From the NCBI RefSeq assembly GCF_002304005.1, contig NZ_MRCQ01000004.1, forward strand, positions 248,001 through 312,000: a stretch of DNA of 64,000 nucleotides. Direction: 5' to 3'. Below the pieces are notes generated by a model. The model did no database searches. It was given only the letters and a program-made list of their open reading frames with translations, and had not been told where the DNA came from. This stretch comes from Flavobacterium sp. ACN6. Lineage in GTDB: Bacteria > Bacteroidota > Bacteroidia > Flavobacteriales > Flavobacteriaceae. The first letter of the stretch is position 1. Each line of letters opens with the position of its first letter. Positions 9,749 to 19,802 of the stretch are shown one piece after another. The position numbers and the translations under genes were made by a program.

Positions 9749-12700
9749 ATGAAATTGACAAAATTACTTATTTTTTGTGTTTCGTCTTTACTGTTTTCAG
9801 TTATCGCATTTGCTCAAGATGTGACGGTAACTGGAATCGTAAATGACGAAAGTGGACTACCCGTCCCAGGGGCATCAGTTTTGATAAAAGGAACCAATAA
9901 AGCTACTGCTTCTGATTTTGATGGGAAATTTCAGATCAGCGTTCCTTCAAACGGAACTTTGATAATTAGTTTCGTAGGGTTTAATACGGTTACTGAAGTC
10001 GTAAATGGCCGAACTAAGCTGAATGTTGTACTAACAGGAGCTTCTCAAAGTTTAAATGAGGTTGTTGTAATTGGATATGGTACACAAAAGAAAGCTTTAA
10101 TTACTGGTGCTTCTTCAAACTTTAAGGGAGAAACACTTAAGGAATTAAATACAGGTTCTGCGATGGAAGCTCTTCAAGGTATTGCTCCTGGTATTAGTGT
10201 TACTAGAAATAGTGGTGCTCCAGGTGCAGGAACAAAAGTTACTATTCGTGGATTGGGTACAGTTGGAAATTCAGATCCTTTGTATATCGTAGATGGTGTA
10301 ACTGTTGGGAATATTGATTATTTGAGCCCTTCAGACATTGAGTCTCTAGATGTATTAAAAGATGCTGCATCTGCTGCGATCTACGGTTCTAGAGCTGCAA
10401 ATGGTGTTGTTTTGGTTACTACCGTGAAAGGGCGTAAAGGAAGACCAGCTAGAATTAGTTATGACTCTTTTTATGGTATTCAAAACATTTATAAAAATGT
10501 AGATCCTTTAAATGCACAAGAATACATGTACATTATGGACGAAGGCCGTGTTAATGATGGACTTGCTCCAAACGACTGGCAGGCAATATTGACAAATAAT
10601 ACTTTCTTAGAAAACAATTATCCTGGTGCTGGTACTCAATACGGCAACGAAATTTGGCAAAACCTTCAAAATGGTTGGAAAGGTACAAATTGGATTAATG
10701 AAATGTCTAAAAAAGATGCGCCTGTTGTAAGTCATGCACTTAATATAACAGGAGGTAGTGAAGATATTACTTATTCATTTGGGCTTTCCTATTATGATCA
10801 AGATGGTATTATTGGCGGTAATATCGTAGATGCTGGATTTAAAAGGCTTACTGCAAGAATGAATACTCAAATGGTTTTGAAAAAAAATGAGAGCCATAGT
10901 ATTATAACTGTAGGTGAGAATATAACTTTTACTAATTCTCAAAATAGAGGTGTATCTAATGGAAATATTTATGGTAATGATTTGCACAATGCAATCACTC
11001 AGAATCCGTTACAGCCAGCTTATTGGCAGCCAGCTATTGAGAGAAATATAAATGAATTTGGTTTTTCTCCCTCTTTAGATGGTTTATCTACAACCCAAAC
11101 AAATCCGTTGGCAGTATTATTTTACAGAAGTAACTACAATTATCCTAAAGATTATAAAGTTGCTGGAAATGCTTTTGTAGAGATCGAACCTGTTGCTAAT
11201 CTTAGATTTAAATCGGTTTTTGGTATAGATTCTTGGTTTGGAAATGGAAGATCTATGAACCCAACTTATCACTTAGGAGTATTGTACAATGATTCAGTTG
11301 ATGGTGCTTCTCAATATTCTTATTTTGGTGCAAATTCTACTTGGACAAATACAGTTTCGTATCAAAAACAATTTGGAAATCATAATATTAATGCTGTTGT
11401 CGGAATCGAACAGTTTAAAAATATAGAAAATACAAATTTAAATGGTTCTCGAAATGGACTTTTATATCCTGGAGACCCAAGATATGCATATATAAATAAT
11501 ACTAAAGGCGCTACTTCAATAGCAGATATTACTAATTCTGGATTTGATTCTGCTGCTGGCGGTGGTGGTCTTATGTCTTATTTTGCAAGAGCACAATATG
11601 ATTATAAAGAAAAATACCTTCTTTCAGCTGTTATTCGTCGAGATGGGTCTTCTAATTTTGGAGAAGGTTACAAATATGGTAATTTCCCTTCAGTATCTGC
11701 AGGATGGGTTATTTCAAAAGAAGATTTTATGTCTAGTACTTCAAAAACTATAAACTTCTTAAAATTAAGAGGAAGCTGGGGGCAAAATGGTAATCAGGCT
11801 ATTCCTGCTTTTATCTACTCTTCTACTATTGCTTATGCTTTTCCTGGATACTTTTTTGGAGATACAAAACCCGTTTCTGGGCCAACATCATATCCTGCTA
11901 GAGTACCAAACCCAGCGGTTACTTGGGAGACATCAGAACAATTAGATTTCGGATTGGATGCAAGTTTATTTGATTCTAGATTAGGTATTACATTCGATTG
12001 GTACAACAAAACAACAAAGGATTGGTTAGTTGAAGCTAAACCTCCAGGGACATCTGGAGCAGCGCCACCTTACATCAATGGTGGAGATATTGAAAATAAA
12101 GGTTTTGAAATCTCTGTAAGCTGGAAAGATAAGATTGGAGACTTTAAATACGGACTTACGCTAAGTGGGGCGGCAAACAAAAACAAGGTTACAAAGGTTG
12201 CAAATGCCGATGGTATCATTCATGGACCAAGTCACGTATTATCACAAGGAACTTCAGAAGTGTCTAGAGCACAAATTGGTTACCCAATTGGATACTTTTA
12301 TGGCTTTAAAACTGCTGGAATTTTGCAAAACCAACAAGAGGTTAATGAATATGTAGGTCCAAATGGACAGCCTTATTTTGCGGATCAGCGTCCTGGAGAT
12401 GTTCGTTTTGTAGATTTAAATGAGGATGGTGTTATTGATGAAAAAGATAAAACAATGTTAGGAGATCCAAATCCAGATTTTCAATTGGGTATTCAGTTAA
12501 ACTTCGAATATAAAAATGTTTATTTGAACACTACAATGGCTGGAAAATACGGAATGCAGATCATGCAGTCTTACAGATCATTTTCTGATAGTCCAAAACA
12601 AAATTACACTTCAGATGTTTTTGATCGCTGGCACGGAGAAGGAACTTCAAACAAAATGCCTCGTTTAAGTTCTGTATCAAATAGAAATACAAATGAGATC

Positions 12701-12967
12701 TCTGATATCTATATGCATAATGCAGATTATTTAAGAATCAACAATTTAACTGTAGGTTATAACTTTAATGAAGTACTAAAGGATGTTAAATTCATTAGTA
12801 ATCTGAAGTTTTATGTTGCAGTAAATAACTTATACACTTTTACTAAATATGATGGTATGGATCCGGATGTTCGTTTCGGACATGATGCAGGTTGGGCTTC
12901 AGGAATTGACTTAGGTTTATATCCACAAGCAAGAACAGTGATGTTTGGATTAAGTGCAGATTTTTAA
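9749..12967 (+). CDS. SusC-like TonB-dependent glycan transporter, copy 1
   Basis: This 1072-residue outer-membrane protein has a Sec signal ending in AFAQ (about residue 23). A carboxypeptidase-D regulatory-like domain follows (about 25-105, ESGLPVPGASVLIKG). Next come a SusC signature and plug domain (VVVIGYGTQKKALITGA; VDGVTVGN...LKDAASAAIYGSRAANGV). The rest is a long TonB-dependent beta-barrel ending in VMFGLSADF, with a terminal aromatic as barrel proteins require. SusC pores import oligosaccharides with their SusD lid, powered by TonB. A susD partner follows 16 nt downstream. Its first 110 residues are nearly the same as in the second SusC of this locus, while the barrel diverges. Confidence 0.95.
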   Translation: MKLTKLLIFCVSSLLFSVIAFAQDVTVTGIVNDESGLPVPGASVLIKGTNKATASDFDGKFQISVPSNGTLIISFVGFNTVTEVVNGRTKLNVVLTGASQSLNEVVVIGYGTQKKALITGASSNFKGETLKELNTGSAMEALQGIAPGISVTRNSGAPGAGTKVTIRGLGTVGNSDPLYIVDGVTVGNIDYLSPSDIESLDVLKDAASAAIYGSRAANGVVLVTTVKGRKGRPARISYDSFYGIQNIYKNVDPLNAQEYMYIMDEGRVNDGLAPNDWQAILTNNTFLENNYPGAGTQYGNEIWQNLQNGWKGTNWINEMSKKDAPVVSHALNITGGSEDITYSFGLSYYDQDGIIGGNIVDAGFKRLTARMNTQMVLKKNESHSIITVGENITFTNSQNRGVSNGNIYGNDLHNAITQNPLQPAYWQPAIERNINEFGFSPSLDGLSTTQTNPLAVLFYRSNYNYPKDYKVAGNAFVEIEPVANLRFKSVFGIDSWFGNGRSMNPTYHLGVLYNDSVDGASQYSYFGANSTWTNTVSYQKQFGNHNINAVVGIEQFKNIENTNLNGSRNGLLYPGDPRYAYINNTKGATSIADITNSGFDSAAGGGGLMSYFARAQYDYKEKYLLSAVIRRDGSSNFGEGYKYGNFPSVSAGWVISKEDFMSSTSKTINFLKLRGSWGQNGNQAIPAFIYSSTIAYAFPGYFFGDTKPVSGPTSYPARVPNPAVTWETSEQLDFGLDASLFDSRLGITFDWYNKTTKDWLVEAKPPGTSGAAPPYINGGDIENKGFEISVSWKDKIGDFKYGLTLSGAANKNKVTKVANADGIIHGPSHVLSQGTSEVSRAQIGYPIGYFYGFKTAGILQNQQEVNEYVGPNGQPYFADQRPGDVRFVDLNEDGVIDEKDKTMLGDPNPDFQLGIQLNFEYKNVYLNTTMAGKYGMQIMQSYRSFSDSPKQNYTSDVFDRWHGEGTSNKMPRLSSVSNRNTNEISDIYMHNADYLRINNLTVGYNFNEVLKDVKFISNLKFYVAVNNLYTFTKYDGMDPDVRFGHDAGWASGIDLGLYPQARTVMFGLSADF

Positions 12968-12983
12968 TATTAATACAATCAAA

Positions 12984-14690
12984 ATGAAAAAACTAAAATA
13001 TATTATAGCAGTTTCTGCAATTTTTATGGCAGCAAGTTGTGATGATTATCTGGATCAGGATAATCTTGGAGAAAAAGGCTTGAGTACATACTATAAGACA
13101 CCAACGGATATCGAAGAGGCAATGTCGGGTGTTTATAATGCTATTTATACAGTAAATATTCATAGTGAAGAACAGATAGCAGCCAATTTGATGGACAATA
13201 TGATGTTTGGCGGCGGAGGTCCAGATGATAAAACAGCAAAATGGGTAGATAATTTTGAAGATCCTGCTGAAGATACCTATCATGATATGTGGAAACAATC
13301 TTACAATGGTATTTCGAGAGCTAACGCTATTATAGAAGCAATTCCATTAGCAGATTTTTCTAAGAATTTTAAAACTGCAGCTGAAGCAGAGGATTTTAAA
13401 AAACAAGCATTGGGAGAAGCTTTATTTATGAGAGCTTTCTTTTATTTCAGATTAGCTAAATTTTTTGGAGGCGTGCCGCTTATTTTGACGTATGATGCTG
13501 ATAGATATGTTGGCAGATCAACTTACGAAGAAACCTTTGCTGTGATCGCTTCAGATTTAAAAGCAGCTATAGAAACAATGCCAGCTACGCCTATTACTAG
13601 TATTCCAACGGCTCGTTACGGACATGCAAACAAGTGGGTTGCTGAAGCTTATTTAGCTCGAGTATATTTGTTTTATACCGGATATATGACTAATGTTGAG
13701 AAAAAAGCTACTGCAGATCTTCCTCTGGTTGATGGTGGTTCTATAACAGGAACGCAAGCAGCTTCTTATTTAACGGATTGTATCAATAACAGCGGGCATA
13801 AATTGGCTTCTGATTTTAGAAATCTTTGGGCTTATTCTTATGTAAATAAAAGTGCTGGAACAAACGTATTGCCTTGGGCTACTACAGAAGGTTTGTCATG
13901 GGTTGGTCAAGACGGTATTGCTCCAACTTTTGGAACAGGAAACTTTGAAACAATGTTTGTACAAAGATTCTCTTTTGGTGACTGGGGATGGACAAATGGT
14001 AATATCTATACCAATAGACTTGCTTTATTTAATTCAATGCGTGGTAACTCACAAGTGCCGTTTGGCGAAGGCTGGGGATGGTGTACAATTAATCCAAAAT
14101 TATACAGTGGCTGGTCTGATCTTGATCCAAGAAAAAGAGGTTCTATCCTAGAAGTTGGAAGAGCAGATCAAGGAACAGCTGGTTACGCTAGAGATAAAGG
14201 AGATCATGAAACAGGATATTTTAATAAAAAATATGCTTCATTACAACATGATAACGGGGAAGGATCAAATGTAGGTATGTTTGTTCAAATGTATGCTTGG
14301 TCTAATGCTGATATGCAATTAATGCATGCTCAGGATTTTATTTTTATGCGTTTTGCAGATGTATTATTAATGCATTCAGAAATTACTCAAACAGCAGAAG
14401 GATTGAATGCTGTGAGATTAAGAGCAAAATTAGGACCAGTTGGATATTCTATAAATGCGATAAAGGATGAACGTTTGCATGAATTTGCTTTCGAAGGTAT
14501 ACACTGGTTCGATATTCTTCGCTGGGGAGATGTGGAAGCTTCATTTAATGATGTAATTCCAGTTAGAAATTCGGGTGTTGATGCTAATTACAGCGTAAAA
14601 TATAGACCAGAAACTAAAGGTTTAGTTCCAATTCCAGAAACAGAAATGAGGGTTTTAAACGGAGTTTACACACAAAACCCAGGCTGGTAA
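12984..14690 (+). CDS. SusD/RagB-family glycan-binding lipoprotein, copy 1
   Basis: This is a surface lipoprotein that acts as the lid of the SusC transporter and binds glycan. An upstream in-frame ATG at 12954 overlaps susC. The ATG at 12984 is preferred because it is followed at once by a lipoprotein signal (MKKLKYIIAVSAIFMAASC, lipobox AASC), giving 568 residues. The body has TPR-like helical repeats and the SusD C-terminal region with RLHEFAFEGIHWFDILRWG, a strong family motif. It ends in TQNPGW, as SusD proteins often do. It lies 16 nt after susC and is surely co-transcribed. Confidence 0.94.
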   Translation: MKKLKYIIAVSAIFMAASCDDYLDQDNLGEKGLSTYYKTPTDIEEAMSGVYNAIYTVNIHSEEQIAANLMDNMMFGGGGPDDKTAKWVDNFEDPAEDTYHDMWKQSYNGISRANAIIEAIPLADFSKNFKTAAEAEDFKKQALGEALFMRAFFYFRLAKFFGGVPLILTYDADRYVGRSTYEETFAVIASDLKAAIETMPATPITSIPTARYGHANKWVAEAYLARVYLFYTGYMTNVEKKATADLPLVDGGSITGTQAASYLTDCINNSGHKLASDFRNLWAYSYVNKSAGTNVLPWATTEGLSWVGQDGIAPTFGTGNFETMFVQRFSFGDWGWTNGNIYTNRLALFNSMRGNSQVPFGEGWGWCTINPKLYSGWSDLDPRKRGSILEVGRADQGTAGYARDKGDHETGYFNKKYASLQHDNGEGSNVGMFVQMYAWSNADMQLMHAQDFIFMRFADVLLMHSEITQTAEGLNAVRLRAKLGPVGYSINAIKDERLHEFAFEGIHWFDILRWGDVEASFNDVIPVRNSGVDANYSVKYRPETKGLVPIPETEMRVLNGVYTQNPGW

Positions 14691-14718
14691 TATTTAATAA
14701 CCACTAATAATTATAAAG

Positions 14719-15510
14719 ATGAAAATTCATAATATAAAATATTTATTAATTGCTGCATTTATGCTGGTCTTTTCGGCATGTGACCCAATTGTAGACGAGC
14801 AGCAGCTGACAAATTCTACAGATGTTGCGGGAGTTAATTTAACAGCTTCTCATAGCACTCCTGGAGGGAATAAAGTTACTCTAAAAATGGATACACCGGG
14901 TGTTACGGGCTACTGGGACTATAATTTAGGAAAGTCCCTTACCAATGAGACAACAATTGTATACCCAATTCCTGGGAAATCTACATTTACTTTCATTGGA
15001 ACTTTAGGAGGCGAATTTTTTACTAAAACGATAGATGTACAAATCGATCAATTAGATACACGTTTAGATCAAGACTGGTATGATCTGGTAAGTGAAAATA
15101 CATCTGCGGGTAAAACATGGGTTTTTGATGGTGCTGCAGGTACAGGTGCGATGTTCTGGTTTATGTCGCCTCCAGATAATCCAGATTCAGCTATGAGTGC
15201 TTGGTGGAATGCTGGAGATTGCTGTCCTCCTCTAGATGTAAGCGGAAAAATGCATTTCGATTTAAATGGTGCAGCAAATTACAATCATTATCAGACTACT
15301 GCAGCAGCAGCCGAAAAAGGAAGTTTTGTTTTAGATCCAACTAATAAAAAACTGATTATTCAAAATTCAAAAATATTAGGGTATGAGGCTGGAAATACTG
15401 CTAATGAGTATAACATAATCACCCTTACTGAAGACAAATTAGTATTATATGTGCCGAGAAGTCTAAAAGATCCTACAACTGGCTGGACATTTGTTTTCAA
15501 GCCACAATAA
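14719..15510 (+). CDS. Surface glycan-binding lipoprotein candidate, copy 1
   Basis: This 263-residue protein starts with a type II signal (lipobox FSAC, Cys 21). It has a PKD/Ig-like segment at about 40-115 (GNKVTLKMDTPGVTGYWDYNLGK). The C-terminal part is rich in Trp and Gly (FWFMSPPDNPDSAMSAWWNAG) and would suit carbohydrate binding. It sits 28 nt after susD, where SusE/SusF-type or other surface glycan-binding proteins are encoded. It is analogous in position and terminator to the lipoprotein at 21332-22216. No exact family was recognised; the glycan-binding role is inferred from context. Confidence 0.75.
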   Translation: MKIHNIKYLLIAAFMLVFSACDPIVDEQQLTNSTDVAGVNLTASHSTPGGNKVTLKMDTPGVTGYWDYNLGKSLTNETTIVYPIPGKSTFTFIGTLGGEFFTKTIDVQIDQLDTRLDQDWYDLVSENTSAGKTWVFDGAAGTGAMFWFMSPPDNPDSAMSAWWNAGDCCPPLDVSGKMHFDLNGAANYNHYQTTAAAAEKGSFVLDPTNKKLIIQNSKILGYEAGNTANEYNIITLTEDKLVLYVPRSLKDPTTGWTFVFKPQ

Positions 15511-15655
15511 TAATTTTATGTTAGTTATTTTCGAAAAAGGAAGGCTAAAAATTTCCTTCTTCGATTTTTCAAACAATTTTTATTTCATTCGACTTTAGAA
15601 TGATTATTTAGAAGATTTAAACTATGGTTAGTTTAAGTTAAGTTTATTGCCTGGT

Positions 15656-15688
15656 TAGCCCATAATTTCGATTATGGGCTATTTTTTT
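15656..15688 (+). terminator. Terminator of the first susCD module
   Basis: An 11-bp stem (TAGCCCATAAT and ATTATGGGCTA) is followed by seven T residues. Almost the same stem ends the second module at 22247-22283, which supports module duplication. Confidence 0.85.
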
Positions 15689-16539
15689 ATACCTGCTATT
15701 AAAGTTTTGCTTATTGTTTAATGTTCTAATTTTTAAGCATCTAAATATAGTGAAGTTTGCATTTTTTGATAATTATTTCCCTTAAAGTGTTCTAACTAAT
15801 TCTTTCCTTAAAAGTTCTCACAAAACTCCTTGAAATTTTTTTTTTGCTTCAATTAACTTCAATAAGTTTTTTCGTGGAATAACAGTTTAATATTCCGCAT
15901 ATCACTCTAAATAAATCTATTTAATTTTTTACTTACTACCTTAATTCGTCGTATCACGTTGCTCTAATGCGCAATAAGCTTCACCTAGTTGTAAGAAACA
16001 AATAAAGATGCGTTAGAGTCCTTCTATTTACGTCTGGGCAATTATTCTACTATTTACGATAGATATAGTAGAATAAACAACACTAAATCCTTTTTTAATT
16101 TAAGTCTTTTAAAAACTAGCAGAAATATCTAACTGACATAGTCGCCATTATCAATTAAAATCAATTTTTTGAAGCTTTAATTTTAAAATTCTCTCCCTAA
16201 TTAATTTTTATTTGAAAGTTAATTCTTTCGTGTTGCCAAAAATACAAGAATTTTCATTGTAAATGTAAATTATTAATATGTAAAAAAAGTAGTGTAAAAA
16301 TATCATATTCTCTGTTTTTTTATTTCTTGAAATTTCACATGTTAAGTTACTGTAAATGTTTATAAAATAAGACGTTATGTGAGTTTTAAGAGTACTATCA
16401 CGTTGTAGTATTGGCACTTTTTCATGCTATATTTATTTTACATCAGTATGTAGTGTTTATTTTTCTATTTAACTTTTATTTAGTACTATTTTTTATTTTT
16501 TTAAATATTTAAAAATCAATTATTTGTGTTTTTTTTGAT
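15689..16539. other. Long AT-rich non-coding gap between susCD modules
   Basis: No convincing gene was found in this stretch. A 69-codon reverse reading frame at 16208-16417 has low-complexity composition and no family resemblance. One clear stem-loop is present: TTATTCTACTAT at 16042-16053 pairs with ATAGTAGAATAA at 16065-16076 around an 11-nt loop. It has no T-tract and no known role. The rest is AT-rich spacer leading into the second susC promoter. Confidence 0.5.
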
Positions 16540-16665
16540 GTGTTTTTATAATATTAAAATTTTTAATTTGATGTGTTTTTGTAATGATATTTAAATGCGA
16601 AAAGTAAAAATTAAGTTTTAGTATTGCATCAAATTACTAATTAATTAACCAAAATTTTTAGAAAA
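16540..16665 (+). promoter_or_regulatory. Promoter/operator of the second susC, paired repeats
   Basis: Repeat copies GTGTTTTTATA (16540-16550) and GTGTTTTTGTA (16573-16583) are again 33 nt apart. The second again starts 93 nt before the ATG, exactly as upstream of the first susC. A TATTGCATC box and the same leader (TAATTAATTAACCAAAATTT) follow. The constant spacing suggests a protein-binding array with sites on one face of the helix, plus a shared promoter. Confidence 0.65.
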
Positions 16666-19600
16666 ATGAAATTAACAAAATTACTTGTTTTTTGTATTTC
16701 ATCTTTATTATTCTCGGTTATAGCTGTGGCTCAGGATGTCACAGTAAGTGGAATGATAAATGATGAAAGTGGAATGCCTGTTCCAGGCGCAACAGTTTTA
16801 TTAAAAGGAACTACTAAATCTACTGCGTCTGATTTCGACGGAAAATTTCAGATACAAGTTCCTTCAAATGGAACTTTAATCATTACGTTTATTGGTTACT
16901 CTACAGTAACTGAAGCTGTAAATGGAAGAACTAAAATCTCAATTCAATTAAAACCAGAATCACAATCTTTAAATGAAGTTGTTGTTGTTGGATATGGTAC
17001 TCAAAAGAAATCTGTTGTAACTGGTGCAATTTCTAGTGTAAAAGCTTCTGATCTTGAAGATTTACCAATAACTAGAGTGGAGCAGTCTCTGCAAGGAAGG
17101 GTTTCTGGAGTTACTATTGCAGCAAATGCTGGACAGCCTGGATCTTCTTCTACAATACGTGTGAGAGGTATTACTTCGTTTGGAAATAATGAACCGCTAT
17201 GGGTTGTTGACGGTGTAATTGTTGATTCGGGAGGTATTGGATATTTGAACCAATCAGATATTGCTTCTATGGAGGTTTTAAAAGATGCCGCATCTCAAGC
17301 TATCTATGGAGCTAGAGCGGCAGCTGGGGTAATCCTTATCACTACTAAAAAGGGTAGATCAGGAAAAATGAGTGTAAACTATAATGGGTATACAGGTTTT
17401 TCTGCAGCAGCAAGAAAACTAAATTTACTTGATGCGACAGAGTATGCTACTTTAATGAATGAGAGATATGCAAATGGTTATACACCAGATCCTGCAAAAC
17501 CATACACGCTTCCTTATGCAAATCCATCTTCATATGGAGCGGGAACAGATTGGCAAAAAACAATCTTTAATGATAATGCTCAAAAAACAGGGCACGAATT
17601 AAGTTTATCTGGAGGAAATGATGTTTCGACTTTTTATGTTTCTTTTGGTTTATTAGATCAAGAAGGTATTGTAGCAACACCAATTTCTAATTACAACAGA
17701 AAAAACATTCGTTTAAACTCTACGCATAAAATTGTAAAAGGATTAACTTTTGGTCAGACTTTAGGATATTCTCACGAAAAGAATGTTGGAATTGGAAATA
17801 CAAATAATGAATACGGAGGACCATTAAGTTCGGCTATTAATTTAGATCCAACAACGCCCGCTATTGTTACAGATCCAACCGTTGCAGCTGGCTATCCATA
17901 CAATCAGCCTTTTATTTTGAGAGATGCGAACGGAAATCCTTACGGAGTTTCACAAGATGTAACTCAAGAAATGAGTAATCCATTAGCGTATATTCAAACA
18001 AGATTAGGAAATTACGGCTGGTCTGATAATTTTGTTGGAAATGCTTACTTAGAATTAGAAGCGATCAAAGGCTTAAAAATTAGAAGTACTTTAGGTGGGA
18101 AATTAGCATATTGGGGTTCAGAAAGTTTTACACCCGTATTTTACTTTAACTCTTCGACTATTAATCCAAATAATAGTTTAACACGTAATACAAACAAAGG
18201 TTTTGGATGGAATATTGAAAACACTGTTTCATATACAAAACAAATTGATGATCATAACTTCACAGTATTAGTTGGACAGGGAGCATACATCGATAATATT
18301 ACTTCGGGTTCTACAGTTACTTACAAAAACCTGCCAGCCACTAATTTTGATGAAGCGACTTTCAACTCAGGTGCTATAACAGATGATATTACTGCATCTG
18401 CTTCTGATGGCTACGAACATAAAGTGACTTCGTTATTTGCAAGGTTAAATTATGATTATAAGGAAAAATATCTTGTTACGGGTATTGTACGTCGTGATGG
18501 TTCTTCTCGTTTTGGTCAAAATAATAAATACGGAACTTTTCCATCATTCTCTTTAGGTTGGGTGCCGACAAAAGAAAATTTCTGGCCCGAAAATAAAGTA
18601 GTTACTCAATTAAAATTTAGAGGAGGATACGGAATTACAGGTAGCGATGCTATTGGAGATTTCAAATTCTTGCCTACAATTGGATCAGGTAGAAATTATA
18701 CAATAGGTAATCAAGGTTCTGTTGTAATTGGAAACAGTCCAAATGCACCTTCAAATCCAGATTTGAAATGGGAAGAAACTAGTCAGGCCAACGTTGCGTT
18801 TGATGTTACTTTCTTTAATGATTTGTCTTTAACAACTGATTTTTATATCAAAAAATCTACAGGTATATTACAAGATATTGATTTGCCAGGTCACGTTGGA
18901 AGCCCAGGAAGACCATCTGCAAATATTGCAGACATGCAAAATAAAGGTATTGATTTAGAATTGTCTTACCGTAAAAGAATTGGTCAGGTTAACATTGGCT
19001 TAAGTGGAAATATTTCTTACTTAGAAAATGAAGTTACAAATTTAGGACGAGGTATTCAGTTTATTTCTGGAGATGCTTCTTTCCAAAACATGGGGCCTGT
19101 TACAAGAACACAGGTGGGAGAATCATATAATTCTTTTTACGGATTTAAAACACAAGGGATTTTTCAAAATCAAGCAGAAATCAGCGCGTATACTAATGCA
19201 GCAGGAGGTTTAATTCAGCCAGATGCAAGACCAGGTGATTTTAGATGGCAGGATCTTAATGGAGATGGAACAATTACAGATGATGATAAAACATTTATCG
19301 GAAGCCCTCTGCCTAAATATACGTATGGTTTCACAATTAATTTAGATTATAAAAACTTTGATTTATTAATCTTTACCCAAGGAGCAGTTGGAAACAAAAT
19401 TTTTCAAGGACTTCGCCGTCTGGATATTACAGATGCAAACTATCAAACATCTGCATTAGGACGCTGGACTGGTGAAGGATCTACTAATTCTTATCCAATT
19501 TTATCATCAGTTGATAACAATAAAAACTTCTCACGTCCGTCTGATTTTTATTTAGAAAATGGCGATTACTGGAGAATCAAAACCATTCAAATTGGATATA

Positions 19601-19791
19601 GCCTGCCAAGTGATGTGGTATCAAAAGCAGGTCTTTCAAAAACTAGACTTTATTTGACTGGTGAAAACTTATTGACATTTACAAAATACTCTGGTTATGA
19701 TCCAGAAATTGGTGGCGGAGTTTTAGGTATTGATAAAGGATATTATCCACAAGCTAGAACTGTAATGTTAGGGGTTAATTTACAATTTTAA
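16666..19791 (+). CDS. SusC-like TonB-dependent glycan transporter, copy 2
   Basis: This 1041-residue protein has a signal peptide ending AVAQ and the carboxypeptidase-like domain (ESGMPVPGATVLLKG). It also carries the SusC signature (EVVVVGYGTQKKSVVTGA), a plug (VDGVIVDSGG...LKDAASQAIYGARAAAGV) and a TonB-dependent barrel ending VMLGVNLQF. It is paralogous to copy 1, with a nearly shared first 110 residues and a diverged barrel. That fits uptake of a different product of the same polymer. It is followed 11 nt later by its own susD. Confidence 0.95.
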   Translation: MKLTKLLVFCISSLLFSVIAVAQDVTVSGMINDESGMPVPGATVLLKGTTKSTASDFDGKFQIQVPSNGTLIITFIGYSTVTEAVNGRTKISIQLKPESQSLNEVVVVGYGTQKKSVVTGAISSVKASDLEDLPITRVEQSLQGRVSGVTIAANAGQPGSSSTIRVRGITSFGNNEPLWVVDGVIVDSGGIGYLNQSDIASMEVLKDAASQAIYGARAAAGVILITTKKGRSGKMSVNYNGYTGFSAAARKLNLLDATEYATLMNERYANGYTPDPAKPYTLPYANPSSYGAGTDWQKTIFNDNAQKTGHELSLSGGNDVSTFYVSFGLLDQEGIVATPISNYNRKNIRLNSTHKIVKGLTFGQTLGYSHEKNVGIGNTNNEYGGPLSSAINLDPTTPAIVTDPTVAAGYPYNQPFILRDANGNPYGVSQDVTQEMSNPLAYIQTRLGNYGWSDNFVGNAYLELEAIKGLKIRSTLGGKLAYWGSESFTPVFYFNSSTINPNNSLTRNTNKGFGWNIENTVSYTKQIDDHNFTVLVGQGAYIDNITSGSTVTYKNLPATNFDEATFNSGAITDDITASASDGYEHKVTSLFARLNYDYKEKYLVTGIVRRDGSSRFGQNNKYGTFPSFSLGWVPTKENFWPENKVVTQLKFRGGYGITGSDAIGDFKFLPTIGSGRNYTIGNQGSVVIGNSPNAPSNPDLKWEETSQANVAFDVTFFNDLSLTTDFYIKKSTGILQDIDLPGHVGSPGRPSANIADMQNKGIDLELSYRKRIGQVNIGLSGNISYLENEVTNLGRGIQFISGDASFQNMGPVTRTQVGESYNSFYGFKTQGIFQNQAEISAYTNAAGGLIQPDARPGDFRWQDLNGDGTITDDDKTFIGSPLPKYTYGFTINLDYKNFDLLIFTQGAVGNKIFQGLRRLDITDANYQTSALGRWTGEGSTNSYPILSSVDNNKNFSRPSDFYLENGDYWRIKTIQIGYSLPSDVVSKAGLSKTRLYLTGENLLTFTKYSGYDPEIGGGVLGIDKGYYPQARTVMLGVNLQF

Positions 19792-19802
19792 AATTTAGAA
19801 TC

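Noticed and set aside
16208..16417. Reverse 69-codon frame in the gap between the susCD modules
   Set aside because: It has low-complexity AT-driven composition, no signal, no family resemblance and no good promoter.
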